Below are positions 1 to 5,696 of a stretch of DNA of 21,522 nt, piece after piece. The stretch spans positions 1 through 21,522 of IMG/VR virus record IMGVR_UViG_3300025815_000138. One strand, written 5' to 3'. The DNA comes from a virus. How positions within the stretch are numbered: position 1 is the stretch's first letter; each line of letters begins with the position of its first letter. Made by a program: the position numbers and the translations under genes. The notes under the pieces were generated by a model, which was not told the origin of the DNA, searched no databases, and saw only the letters and a list, made by a program, of their open reading frames with translations.

Positions 1-5
1 AAAAA

Positions 6-143
6 ATGGTAAAAAAATTTATAAAATTCTTAGTGAAAACTAGAATGTTGTATGCTGATCTTAGAGGTCATCATGGTAAAAGATGGAACTATGAACCTAG
101 TGATTGGTATATGGGAAGAAAAAAAAACACAAATAGGAGATAA
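6..143 (+). CDS. Small basic protein of unknown function (45 aa)
   Basis: A 45-residue reading frame begins with ATG five bases into the window and stops 2 nt before the next ATG. It is rich in Lys/Arg, with a Trp/Tyr-containing centre (RWNYEP, DWYMGR) and a basic tail. I do not recognise it. It lies at the head of a run of four tightly packed miniproteins and its end carries the AGGAGA ribosome site of the next gene. The frame is open to the window edge, so the true start could lie upstream. Confidence 0.55.
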   Translation: MVKKFIKFLVKTRMLYADLRGHHGKRWNYEPSDWYMGRKKNTNRR

Positions 144-145
144 CT

Positions 146-250
146 ATGCCAATGGTAAATGGAAAAAAATATCCTTACACTAAAAAAGGTAAGGCTGCAG
201 CTAAAAAAGTTAAGATGAAAAAAAAGAAAATGAAAAATAAGAAATACTAA
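146..250 (+). CDS. Lysine-rich miniprotein (34 aa)
   Basis: A 34-residue protein with 15 lysines and no acidic residue. It begins MPMVNGKKYPYTKKGK and continues as a Lys/Met-rich tail. AGGAGATAACT directly precedes the ATG and gives a good ribosome site. Its TAA overlaps the next gene's ATG by one base (TAATG), so the two are probably translationally coupled. From memory, tiny proteins of this kind recur in marine podovirus genomes, but no function is known to me. Binding to DNA or RNA is a guess from charge alone. Confidence 0.7.
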   Translation: MPMVNGKKYPYTKKGKAAAKKVKMKKKKMKNKKY

Positions 251-384
251 TGCCACTTACAGAAAAAGGTAAAAAGATGTTAGCTGCTATGAAAAAGCAG
301 TATGGTAAAAAAGCTAAACCAATATTCTATGCTACTATTAGAAAGAAAAAACTAAAAGGTATGGAAAAGAAAAAAAAGAAATAA
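250..384 (+). CDS. Lysine-rich miniprotein (44 aa), MPLTEKGKK type
   Basis: A 44-residue basic protein with 17 lysines. It starts MPLTEKGKKMLAAMKKQYG and has a central KPIFYATIRKKK segment. The pattern of a short basic helix, a Gly-Lys turn and an aromatic strand resembles a small conserved protein seen in many marine phages. That is recalled from family patterns and its role is unknown. It overlaps both neighbours by a single base (TAATG), so its expression should be tied to theirs. Confidence 0.7.
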   Translation: MPLTEKGKKMLAAMKKQYGKKAKPIFYATIRKKKLKGMEKKKKK

Positions 385-551
385 TGAAAAAAGTTAAAAA
401 AGGTTATTATAGAACTAAAGATGGTAGAGTTGTTAAAAAAGGACTTTACTATTATATGAATAAAGCTAAAAAATCTGGTAAGAGCAAACCAGGTAAAGGC
501 ACTGTATCTGATAAGGCTTTAAAAAGAGCTAGAAGAACTGCTAGAAGTTAA
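384..551 (+). CDS. Basic miniprotein (55 aa), KGYYRTKDGR type
   Basis: A 55-residue protein with 15 Lys and 6 Arg. It has an N-terminal KKGYYRTKDGRVVKKGLYYY segment that could form a beta hairpin, then a Gly/Ser/Lys linker and an Arg-rich helical tail (KALKRARRTARS). It overlaps the preceding gene by one base. I recall similar proteins in podoviruses from marine samples, all unassigned. It is the last and longest of the basic cluster. Confidence 0.7.
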   Translation: MKKVKKGYYRTKDGRVVKKGLYYYMNKAKKSGKSKPGKGTVSDKALKRARRTARS

Positions 552-611
552 ATTGTTACTAGGTGTAGTTGCTTGTCAACTGGGTATGATGGAGGGGTAA
601 ATACTATAGGT

Positions 612-815
612 ATGTCTAAAAATAAGACTTGGGTAAAATCAAAATTAAAAATTATTGATGTTGGTAAATGTAAATATTGCAATAAAGATATGACTAATGA
701 AGATTCTTTTGTACCAATTGGTCAAATTGTTTATGGTAAATACAAATATCAAAATGCTCATTATAATTGCGTTAGACAGAACGATTTAAAACCTAAGTCT
801 AGTTTTAATTGGTAA
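612..815 (+). CDS. Small zinc-binding-like protein (67 aa)
   Basis: A 67-residue basic protein with a CKYC knuckle near residues 19-22 and an HYNC motif about 30 residues later, a plausible zinc site of CxxC...HxxC type. The frame is open back to a TTG at 573, but the ATG at 612 is the first conventional start. A GGAGGGG at 591-597 lies 14 nt upstream, rather far for a ribosome site, so the start is uncertain. The stop codon directly abuts the stop of the convergent leftward gene. Function unknown; nucleic-acid binding is possible. Confidence 0.6.
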   Translation: MSKNKTWVKSKLKIIDVGKCKYCNKDMTNEDSFVPIGQIVYGKYKYQNAHYNCVRQNDLKPKSSFNW

Positions 816-1451
816 TTAACTTTCCCAAAATTTCATAGCATCTTTAAGATAATTCTCATCTTCATTTCGCCAAAAGTAATGATCGAATTGAGGCTGAATA
901 TAGTCCTTAACTACTTTAGGATCTGAGCTTATTCTCATTAAGTTTTGTCTTACCTTACATCTTTGAATAAGATTAGGTATTCTTCTTTCTATATTTTCTT
1001 CTTTTAGTTCATCACAATTACCTGCATGGAAGACTTTAAAAGATTCCTCATTAATATAACAAAGATAAACTGGCACTTTAAATACTGACCAATAAAAATC
1101 TATTTGCAATAAATGAAAAGCCTCTGGTCTATCTTCTGGTAGTTTGTTGGTTAGCCAAGACCTAGTGCCATCTTTTTTAACCCTACCTCTTTTGGGAAAC
1201 TTACATTTATCTTCAATAATAAGTTTGTCCCCCTTTAAATCACAATAACCATGAACAGGAATAGTAATACCATCAAACCATCTAAAAGCCTCAATCTCAG
1301 GTTTGCAAGTTTCATAACCTGGAATAGATTGATGAGCTGCATGACCATTAGCAATCATCTTAGGTAGAATAGAACAGTAATAATCAAATTCTTCTTGTTG
1401 ATGTAATTCAGGAACTATCTTATTAAGTTTATCTAATAATGGAACAAACAT
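816..1451 (-). CDS. PD-(D/E)XK exonuclease, catalytic part (RecB/Cas4-like)
   Basis: A 211-residue protein carrying the core of the RecB/Cas4/YqaJ-like PD-(D/E)XK fold. A catalytic Asp at about residue 71 (HGYCD) is followed by IIEDKCKF, giving E80-x-K82, then HLLQIDFYW with the Q116...Y120 signature of RecB-type nucleases. The usual family member also has an N-terminal helical region starting with an LSxS motif, which is absent here; a 78-residue gene at 4166-4402 looks like that missing part. It would resect double-strand ends for the annealing protein encoded at 3302-3916. It is the promoter-distal gene of the leftward operon and its start overlaps the XRE gene's stop by one base (TAATG). 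Confidence 0.75.
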   Translation of the reverse strand: MFVPLLDKLNKIVPELHQQEEFDYYCSILPKMIANGHAAHQSIPGYETCKPEIEAFRWFDGITIPVHGYCDLKGDKLIIEDKCKFPKRGRVKKDGTRSWLTNKLPEDRPEAFHLLQIDFYWSVFKVPVYLCYINEESFKVFHAGNCDELKEENIERRIPNLIQRCKVRQNLMRISSDPKVVKDYIQPQFDHYFWRNEDENYLKDAMKFWES

Positions 1452-1804
1452 TAAATATTGTCCTCAAGTTTATCAATTGCATCAGCAAAGGCTTGATTAA
1501 ACTTTATGGCAATATCTGGTGAACCATTAAAATCATCTAAGAAATAAGATAATGGTTTTTTAAGTAGCTTACTAATTTGTACTAATTTGATTAATGGAAT
1601 TCTATTTTCAGCAGATTCATACTTGGCTATTTGTTGGTAAGTTGTTTTTAAAGCTGCTGCCAAAGTAACTAAACTAACTTTAACTTGTTTGCCAGTAAAT
1701 TGATTATATTTTTTTATTCTAGCTTCTTTGATTCGTCTGCCAATCTCAGCATAGAATAATCTTTCTTCGTCAAATATTAATTTGGTTTTGTCTGATATTT
1801 TCAT
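1451..1804 (-). CDS. XRE/Cro-family helix-turn-helix repressor
   Basis: A 117-residue protein with a canonical HTH_3 domain at residues 21-92: IGRRIKEARIKK (helix 1), VSLVTLAAALKTTYQQIAKYE (helices 2-3, the recognition helix-turn-helix), then RIPLIKLVQISKLLKKPL and YFLDD, the typical alphaproteobacterial-style ending. It is a DNA-binding transcription regulator, probably a Cro/CI-like switch protein. It has no peptidase or dimerisation domain beyond a short acidic tail. A well-spaced candidate promoter with an inverted repeat over its -35 box lies directly upstream, consistent with autoregulation. The ribosome site is weak (AGAAAGAAC before ATG). Confidence 0.85.
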   Translation of the reverse strand: MKISDKTKLIFDEERLFYAEIGRRIKEARIKKYNQFTGKQVKVSLVTLAAALKTTYQQIAKYESAENRIPLIKLVQISKLLKKPLSYFLDDFNGSPDIAIKFNQAFADAIDKLEDNI

Positions 1805-1830
1805 GTTCTTTCTTTCTATTTTTAATTTAG

Positions 1831-1859
1831 AGTATAGTATCCCTAAGAAGTTTTAACAA
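1831..1859 (-). promoter_or_regulatory. Candidate promoter of the XRE repressor gene
   Basis: Read on the minus strand, TTGTTA (1859-1854) and TATACT (1836-1831) are separated by 17 bp, a sigma70-like arrangement (4/6 and 5/6 matches). It lies 27 nt upstream of the repressor ATG. The -35 box falls inside an inverted repeat. Prediction from sequence only. Confidence 0.5.
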
Positions 1860-1862
1860 CTT
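1848..1862. promoter_or_regulatory. Inverted repeat over the -35 box, candidate operator
   Basis: AAGTT and AACTT arms separated by 5 bp (AAGTTTTAACAACTT) cover the -35 box of the candidate repressor promoter. The position suits an autoregulatory XRE operator. The arms are short and the region is AT-rich, so chance occurrence is possible. Confidence 0.35.
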
Positions 1863-1866
1863 TTGA

Positions 1867-1888
1867 TATATACTTAATTAAGTATATA
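1867..1888. repeat. 22-bp perfect palindrome upstream of the repressor gene
   Basis: A perfect 22-bp palindrome centred on TTAATTAA, with TATATAC and GTATATA outer arms. It includes the stop codon of the gene ending at 1878 and sits just upstream of the repressor promoter. It could be a second operator or, as RNA, a 9-bp AU-rich hairpin. There is no T run that would make it a standard terminator. Confidence 0.5.
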
Positions 1889-2063
1889 AAAATATAGCAT
1901 CTTTGTTTTCGGCTTCTACAATTCTTCTATACAATTGATTGTATTCTTTAAAGTTTTGCAGAGTATGTACGCATTGTCTTCCTCTTTCTCTTGCACCCAT
2001 AATCTTCTTATGTGCTTTATCCAACTTTGCGTATAGCCTAACATTACTATTACTTAGAGCCAT
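1878..2063 (-). CDS. Small basic helical protein of unknown function (61 aa)
   Basis: A 61-residue Arg/Lys-rich protein (MALSNSNVRLYAKLDKAH...). I do not recognise it. Its amino-acid pattern suggests mostly helix. The ATG at 2063 is preferred to the in-frame start 12 nt upstream because GGTGAGGAGAACG directly precedes it. It overlaps the upstream gene by exactly 14 nt, so translation is probably coupled. Its stop codon lies inside a 22-bp palindrome. Confidence 0.65.
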   Translation of the reverse strand: MALSNSNVRLYAKLDKAHKKIMGARERGRQCVHTLQNFKEYNQLYRRIVEAENKDAIFLYT

Positions 2064-2253
2064 CGTTCTCCTCACCGATTGTTTTTATATTTACCTTAGA
2101 AAGTCTGCTATCGGTGATATTTATTTCAGCAGCATCTCCAGGTTTTTTTGATAAATGAGCTTTTTGAGTAGCTTCCTCAATAGTTTCACCATCAAAAATT
2201 TCTCTAAAATTAGCCTCAAACTGGAAAATAGATAATTTTTCAACTCTTTTCAT
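2050..2253 (-). CDS. Hypothetical protein (67 aa)
   Basis: A 67-residue protein beginning MKRVEKLSIFQFEANFREIF. The order of a beta strand, an FDGETIEEATQKA helix, then basic and acidic stretches resembles small beta-alpha-beta proteins, but no family is recognised. It overlaps both neighbours by exactly 14 nt. It sits between a LexA-type winged-helix gene and another small gene, so it may belong to the regulatory part of the operon. Confidence 0.6.
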   Translation of the reverse strand: MKRVEKLSIFQFEANFREIFDGETIEEATQKAHLSKKPGDAAEINITDSRLSKVNIKTIGEENDGSK

Positions 2254-2479
2254 TTATACTTACATTTCTACTGTATCCAGCAAAGTCTCTTTTTAGTTCG
2301 TTTCTTTCTTCTAATTTCTTAATCAAAGAAGAAACAGAATTTTTACTTTTATATCCCAACTCATTTGCCATTTCTGAAAAAGTCGGACTATAATTGTTCT
2401 TTTTAGTGTAATTTTTTATAAATTGCAATAGCCTATCCATTTTAGGAGTCATAGGTCTTTTACTTCTTATCTTGCTCAT
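2240..2479 (-). CDS. LexA-type winged-helix DNA-binding protein (79 aa)
   Basis: Residues 10-74 match the N-terminal DNA-binding domain of LexA: MTPKMDRLLQFIKNYTKKN (helix 1), SPTFSEMANELGYKS and NSVSSLIKKLEERNEL (helices 2-3), then the KRDFAGYSRNVSI wing. LexA itself is about 200 residues and carries a C-terminal S24 autopeptidase; that part is absent. This is therefore a stand-alone regulator that cannot self-cleave. It could read or compete for LexA-type sites of host or phage. AAGGAGG lies 10 nt before the ATG. It overlaps the upstream gene by 20 nt. Confidence 0.8.
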   Translation of the reverse strand: MSKIRSKRPMTPKMDRLLQFIKNYTKKNNYSPTFSEMANELGYKSKNSVSSLIKKLEERNELKRDFAGYSRNVSINEKS

Positions 2480-2759
2480 TAACTACTAGCCTCCTTAATA
2501 ATTCTGCATAGCCATTAATATCGTCAAAACTATCTTTTTTATAGCTATCTGATTGCATGACTCTCCAAAGTTTTAAAAAAATCATAAAAATACCAAAAAA
2601 CTTTAATGGTACTTTAACCTCAACATTATTATAAACTGATAAATACTTTTCTAAAATTCCTGCCATGACATAAGAGGTATTATCAAAATGACCATAATCA
2701 TTTTGTTTTTGGTTTAGCAGTCGTTCTAGTTCAGTAATAAATTTTACATTATCCGACAT
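2460..2759 (-). CDS. DUF6378-like small phage protein (99 aa)
   Basis: A 99-residue protein whose pattern (LNQKQNDYGHFDNT near the N-terminus, a central FFGIFMIFLKLWRVMQ helix, then DSFDDINGYAELLRRL) matches a family of short phage proteins that I recall as DUF6378, related to nucleotide-modification-associated domains. The biochemical role is unproven; an alpha-helical MazG-like or nucleotide-binding fold is inferred. The ATG at 2759 is chosen because AAGGA lies 5 nt before it; longer starts to 2822 have no better site. Overlaps the upstream gene by 11 nt. Confidence 0.65.
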   Translation of the reverse strand: MSDNVKFITELERLLNQKQNDYGHFDNTSYVMAGILEKYLSVYNNVEVKVPLKFFGIFMIFLKLWRVMQSDSYKKDSFDDINGYAELLRRLVVNEQDKK

Positions 2760-2952
2760 AGTTTCCTTGTTCATCTTTACACCAATACACTTGTATTCTT
2801 TTGTTATTATAAAATATTCCATTACGACCAGGATATGATTGAGCTATCTTCTCTATAACCTGGTCGCATTTTGTCATGGATTCTAAGGGAGCTTTATAAA
2901 TGAAAGTTTCTCCATTGACAAAAATCATGAATAAATAAAAATATTTAATCAA
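2749..2952 (-). CDS. Hypothetical protein with hydrophobic N-terminus (67 aa)
   Basis: A 67-residue protein starting with TTG immediately after the upstream gene's stop. The hydrophobic start (MIKYFYLFMIFV) is followed by NGETFIYKAPLESMTKC and a Cys-containing YWCKDEQG end. I recall small phage proteins with the same shape (short beta strand, MxxC helix), all unassigned. An ATG at 2928 would remove the hydrophobic part. Neither start has a clear ribosome site, so the start is uncertain. It may be membrane-associated or exported. Confidence 0.55.
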   Translation of the reverse strand: MIKYFYLFMIFVNGETFIYKAPLESMTKCDQVIEKIAQSYPGRNGIFYNNKRIQVYWCKDEQGNYVG

Positions 2953-3318
2953 TTAAAATGGAATTTCTTTACTTTGTGGTTTAGCTTGTTTTGGTTTAGG
3001 ATCATTCTTATATCCTGAAAGAATAGTCCCCTCATCATTTAACCAACCGATTAAACCTTTATGTCCTCCTGCATCAGGATAGTTCATTTCTCCAGTAAAT
3101 TTATCATCACCTTTAAAAACTACTCCTACTTGAGCAAAGACTCTGACAAATTTTGAATTACCATCTTTTGATACACCTTTAACTCCAAGTATCGTTCCTT
3201 TTTTACCATTTTCTAAAATTACATTACCTGAAAAAGCAATTTTAATAGCTAATTCATCATCAGCTTTATAGGGAAATAAAACCCAATCCTTTTGTTTTGC
3301 ATTACCATTTGTTGACAT
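2953..3318 (-). CDS. Putative single-stranded DNA-binding protein with IPF tip
   Basis: A 121-residue, probably beta-rich protein. It ends PQSKEIPF after a Pro/Lys linker, much like the acidic DDDIPF tip through which bacterial SSB recruits partners. The core has alternating strand-like segments (WVLFPYKADDELAIKIAFSG, TILGVKGVSK, KFVRVFAQVGVVFK) compatible with an OB fold, but I cannot assign a named family. It lies directly downstream of the annealing protein and overlaps it by 17 nt, the usual place for a phage recombination SSB. The ATG at 3318 is preferred because GGAGGACAACAAA precedes it; the frame is open 15 nt further. Confidence 0.55.
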   Translation of the reverse strand: MSTNGNAKQKDWVLFPYKADDELAIKIAFSGNVILENGKKGTILGVKGVSKDGNSKFVRVFAQVGVVFKGDDKFTGEMNYPDAGGHKGLIGWLNDEGTILSGYKNDPKPKQAKPQSKEIPF

Positions 3319-3916
3319 TTTGTTGTCCTCCATTTTTCTTGATTAGTTGTTGTTGTTGATCGAATAACTTTTCAATTTCTTCATCTTCATTGTTATTCTT
3401 TTTCCAATTAGAATAAAGAGCTGTCAACTTTGTTTCAGTTGTTTGCTTTTTAATCTCATCCTTAATTGAAACTGGTTTATTGGTATTTGTATTTTGATTA
3501 TTTAGAGCATTTACTAATTCTTCAGCACTAGCATATTCAGAACCAGATAAGCCAAAGGCAGCTAAACATCTACCTAATGCCGAACTAGATCCATTTTCTA
3601 ATGCACTTGTTTTATTAATAAATGATGAGTTTCTAAACTCCTCTGCATGACCTACAGAATAAATAACATCACTAATATATAATTCTACTTTTACAATAAC
3701 TCTGTCGGCATCATGAAATAATATTTCTTCATTAAATCTTGCCTCTGGAAAATATTGTAATAAATGTTTGTGTCTTTCATTCACTGTAGAATATTTTTTA
3801 CCTTTAATATTTACAGTTGGAATATTTTTTAAAGCATCCAGACATTGTTGTCTTCGTTCTTTAAATCCACCTGAAGATTTATTTTTTTCTTCTGTTGTTT
3901 GTGGTCGTAACTTCAT
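3302..3916 (-). CDS. Erf/Rad52-like single-strand annealing protein
   Basis: A 204-residue protein. The central block at residues 88-134, with VGHAEEF, NKTSALENGSSSALGRCLA and GLSGSEYASAEE, is the hallmark of phage Erf-like annealing proteins that pair complementary single strands during recombination and genome circularisation. The C-terminal 70 residues are Asn/Gln/Lys-rich and probably disordered. GGAAGGAAATAAAG before the ATG is a strong ribosome site. Neighbours encode an SSB-like protein and exonuclease parts, together a Red-like recombination module. The exact annealing superfamily is uncertain. Confidence 0.7.
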   Translation of the reverse strand: MKLRPQTTEEKNKSSGGFKERRQQCLDALKNIPTVNIKGKKYSTVNERHKHLLQYFPEARFNEEILFHDADRVIVKVELYISDVIYSVGHAEEFRNSSFINKTSALENGSSSALGRCLAAFGLSGSEYASAEELVNALNNQNTNTNKPVSIKDEIKKQTTETKLTALYSNWKKNNNEDEEIEKLFDQQQQLIKKNGGQQNVNKW

Positions 3917-4169
3917 CTTTATTTCCTTCCTTAATTATTTTTTTATTTTCTTTTATTTGGTCAATATCTTTTTGAACCTTTAATTCTAAATAACTTTTAT
4001 TCTTTGCTATCATGTTTTCTTTCAGTTCATGGTCAGCAATCTTTTTTTTAAGAGTTGTAATTTCATCATCTCTTTCTATAAGTTTTTTAGAATATCTTTT
4101 ATTATCTTCTTCTAAGTTTCTAACCCTAGTTTGTAACTTAGCCAGTTGCATCATTATTGGATCTGTCAT
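3879..4169 (-). CDS. Coiled-coil protein (96 aa)
   Basis: A 96-residue, highly charged protein with heptad-like spacing from LAKLQTRVRNLEEDNKRYSKKL through LKVQKDIDQIKENKK, so almost entirely a predicted coiled coil. No catalytic motif. The GAAGGGAAAAA ribosome site lies inside the end of the upstream gene, which it overlaps by 4 nt; it overlaps the annealing-protein gene by 38 nt. It sits between the exonuclease N-part and the annealing protein, so a scaffold or bridging role in recombination is possible but unproven. Confidence 0.65.
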   Translation of the reverse strand: MTDPIMMQLAKLQTRVRNLEEDNKRYSKKLIERDDEITTLKKKIADHELKENMIAKNKSYLELKVQKDIDQIKENKKIIKEGNKDEVTTTNNRRKK

Positions 4170-4402
4170 TTTTTTCCCTTCATAACTTCATCTAATGTTA
4201 AATTATAAACAATCATGTCTTGAAATGCTTGACCTGCAAAACCTCCAAAAATCATTTTCATATTTGGTTTTAATGCTTTTCTTTGAGCTGCAGTTAAAAC
4301 TTTATAATCATAATACCATTGATCTATATTTTTATTTAATTGCGATGGTGATAAATGATCTGCTGTAAATGTTTCCCATTCTTTTCCTATTTCTTTCAAC
4401 AT
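4166..4402 (-). CDS. Probable N-terminal part of the RecB-like exonuclease (78 aa)
   Basis: A 78-residue protein with TADHLSPSQLNKNIDQWYYD at residues 13-32 and a FGGFAGQAFQDMIVY helix. In RecB/Cas4-type PD-(D/E)XK exonucleases an LSxSxL motif, a W/Y-rich helix and a Gly...Gln/His helix precede the Asp and ExK active-site residues. Those later residues are missing here but present in the 211-residue protein at 816-1451, which lacks exactly this part. It therefore appears to be half of a split nuclease, about 2.7 kb from its partner. It is not an obvious frameshift because intact genes lie between. It could also be an unrelated small protein. A candidate promoter lies directly upstream. Confidence 0.55.
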   Translation of the reverse strand: MLKEIGKEWETFTADHLSPSQLNKNIDQWYYDYKVLTAAQRKALKPNMKMIFGGFAGQAFQDMIVYNLTLDEVMKGKK

Positions 4403-4408
4403 AATTCT

Positions 4409-4437
4409 TTATTATTAAAAAATACAAATATTGTCAA
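4409..4437 (-). promoter_or_regulatory. Candidate internal promoter before the recombination block
   Basis: On the minus strand a perfect TTGACA (4437-4432) lies 17 bp from TAATAA (4414-4409), or 15 bp from AATAAT (4416-4411). It occupies a 61-bp gap, one of the few non-coding gaps in the leftward operon. The predicted start would give a very short leader for the gene starting at 4402. Confidence 0.45.
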
Positions 4438-4463
4438 TAAACTGAACATAGATTAGTACAACT

Positions 4464-4949
4464 TTAGAGGTCATTCATGTCCATTAATTCTTTTATGTCC
4501 ACTTTATAAACTGCAGGTCTATTAGTATAACCAAAATTAGTTAATCGTTCTGGCATATCATTTATAAATGGAAACCAACCTAATATAGAAAATTCAAAAT
4601 CGCCTTCATGGATAATCAAAATATATTTTCCTCTTTTCTCTCCAGGTCTAATCAGTAAAAAATTATAATCTTTTTTTTCTTGGGTTCTTATTTCAATATT
4701 GTTTTGAAAGTCGGAGTCTGAATATCTTTGTAAATTATCAGTGTAGGAACTATTAAAATATTTGTTTTGAGATTTTGCGTATACTACCTCACCCAAAGCA
4801 CCTAAAAAAGAATCAGCTATTTGTTTTCTATAGTCGCCTTGATAACCATAAGAAAAACCCTTACCCATTTTAAGATTACCAATAAATCTTTTACTAGCAG
4901 TATTAAGAGCTAGTTCTACATCAATAGGTTCTAGTTTAACTTTTATCAT
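4464..4949 (-). CDS. PD-(D/E)XK nuclease-like phage protein (161 aa)
   Basis: A 161-residue protein with GALGEVVYAK (Glu near 54), SDSDFQNNIEIRTQE (Asp 80, Glu 86) and a later FSILGWFPF strand. This order resembles a widespread group of phage proteins with a degenerate PD-(D/E)XK core (G..GE, D...xEVR, ...GW). The usual active-site Lys after the second acidic residue is replaced by Arg here (E-x-R), so catalysis is uncertain. AAGGAGAAAAT precedes the ATG. It overlaps the upstream membrane-protein gene by 14 nt. The role is unknown; host-DNA or anti-restriction functions are only inferred. Confidence 0.55.
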   Translation of the reverse strand: MIKVKLEPIDVELALNTASKRFIGNLKMGKGFSYGYQGDYRKQIADSFLGALGEVVYAKSQNKYFNSSYTDNLQRYSDSDFQNNIEIRTQEKKDYNFLLIRPGEKRGKYILIIHEGDFEFSILGWFPFINDMPERLTNFGYTNRPAVYKVDIKELMDMNDL

Positions 4950-5142
4950 ATTTTCTCCTTGTAAATATAGTTCTCCAAAACCAAGAACGCATCATTGAAA
5001 TTACTGTAAAAATAACAGCTATGTGAAAACTCTCCAAGATTGTTGGGTGTAGGTCAAAAAATGGAAATATAAATAATTGAATTAATGTAGATAAGATTAA
5101 TCCACTACCAACATCAATTACAGTTTCAAATAAGTTTCTCAT
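4936..5142 (-). CDS. Small two-helix membrane protein, DUF7220-like (68 aa)
   Basis: A 68-residue protein with two hydrophobic segments (VGSGLILSTLIQLFIFPFF and IAVIFTVISMMRSWFW) and a basic end (RTIFTRRKYDKS). The pattern matches a phage membrane-protein family that I recall as DUF7220, in which a conserved FTxxSxxRS motif follows the second helix. Function unknown. The ATG at 5142 overlaps the stop of the adenine methyltransferase (ATGA). Confidence 0.7.
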   Translation of the reverse strand: MRNLFETVIDVGSGLILSTLIQLFIFPFFDLHPTILESFHIAVIFTVISMMRSWFWRTIFTRRKYDKS

Positions 5143-5696
5143 ATCCAATCTATAGTAGGTTTGCCATTGTAATTTACATCATAAATAAACCAACCAAAAG
5201 CCATAAGACCACCTGCTAATTTTTGAGTTGATTCTTTTTTAAATGGAACTCTCCTAGTGAATATTAAAACTTTTTCTAATTTATTTTTATTAAATATTAG
5301 TTCCCTTCTTTTAACACCTTCTAAATAAGAAATTTTAGAAAGCATAACAACTTTATTTTTTGCCAATTCAAATGCTTTTAATGTAAATTCTGTTGCTAAA
5401 TTAAATGGTGGATTAGTTACAATATTATCAACTTGTTTATCAGATTCTAAAAAATTAATTCCAGTTTCACCATAACCTCTATCAATTAAATCTGAACTAT
5501 AAACATTATAATTGTTTTTAATCATTACTTTAGACATAGCACCATTACCACAGGCACACTCCCAGATATTACCTTCAAATTTTTGTCTGTCTAATAAAGC
5601 CTGTGTTGCAGATTCTGGTGTTGGGTAAAAATCGTCTTTTTCTCTATCGCCTCTTTCATTATGACCTACATAAGCCAAAGCACTACTTTTTTTCAT
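5139..5696 (-). CDS. DNA N6-adenine methyltransferase (NPPF type)
   Basis: A 185-residue S-adenosylmethionine-dependent methyltransferase. DDFYPTP at 21-27 precedes the SAM-binding motif I WECACGNGAMS at 45-55; an acidic SSDLIDRGYG strand follows; the catalytic NPPF is at 95-98. Enzymes with this N-terminus are common in phages, are short, and lack a separate target-recognition domain. It would methylate adenine in phage DNA, perhaps against host restriction. The internal ATG at 5696 is chosen because AAGGAAAAAAAGAA precedes it and the family start fits; an upstream start at 5747 would add 17 basic residues. Overlaps the upstream gene by 14 nt. Confidence 0.8.
   Translation of the reverse strand: MKKSSALAYVGHNERGDREKDDFYPTPESATQALLDRQKFEGNIWECACGNGAMSKVMIKNNYNVYSSDLIDRGYGETGINFLESDKQVDNIVTNPPFNLATEFTLKAFELAKNKVVMLSKISYLEGVKRRELIFNKNKLEKVLIFTRRVPFKKESTQKLAGGLMAFGWFIYDVNYNGKPTIDWI

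Noticed and set aside
553-600. Short frame from a TTG encoding a hydrophobic, lipobox-like LLLGVVACQLG peptide of 15 residues.
   Set aside because: No ribosome site, non-ATG start, very short, and the sequence overlaps the leader of the zinc-finger-like gene. Chance hydrophobic stretch is more likely.
1867-1888. 22-bp palindrome considered as a phage attachment site core.
   Set aside because: No integrase or tRNA end nearby and no second copy seen in the window; an operator is the simpler reading.
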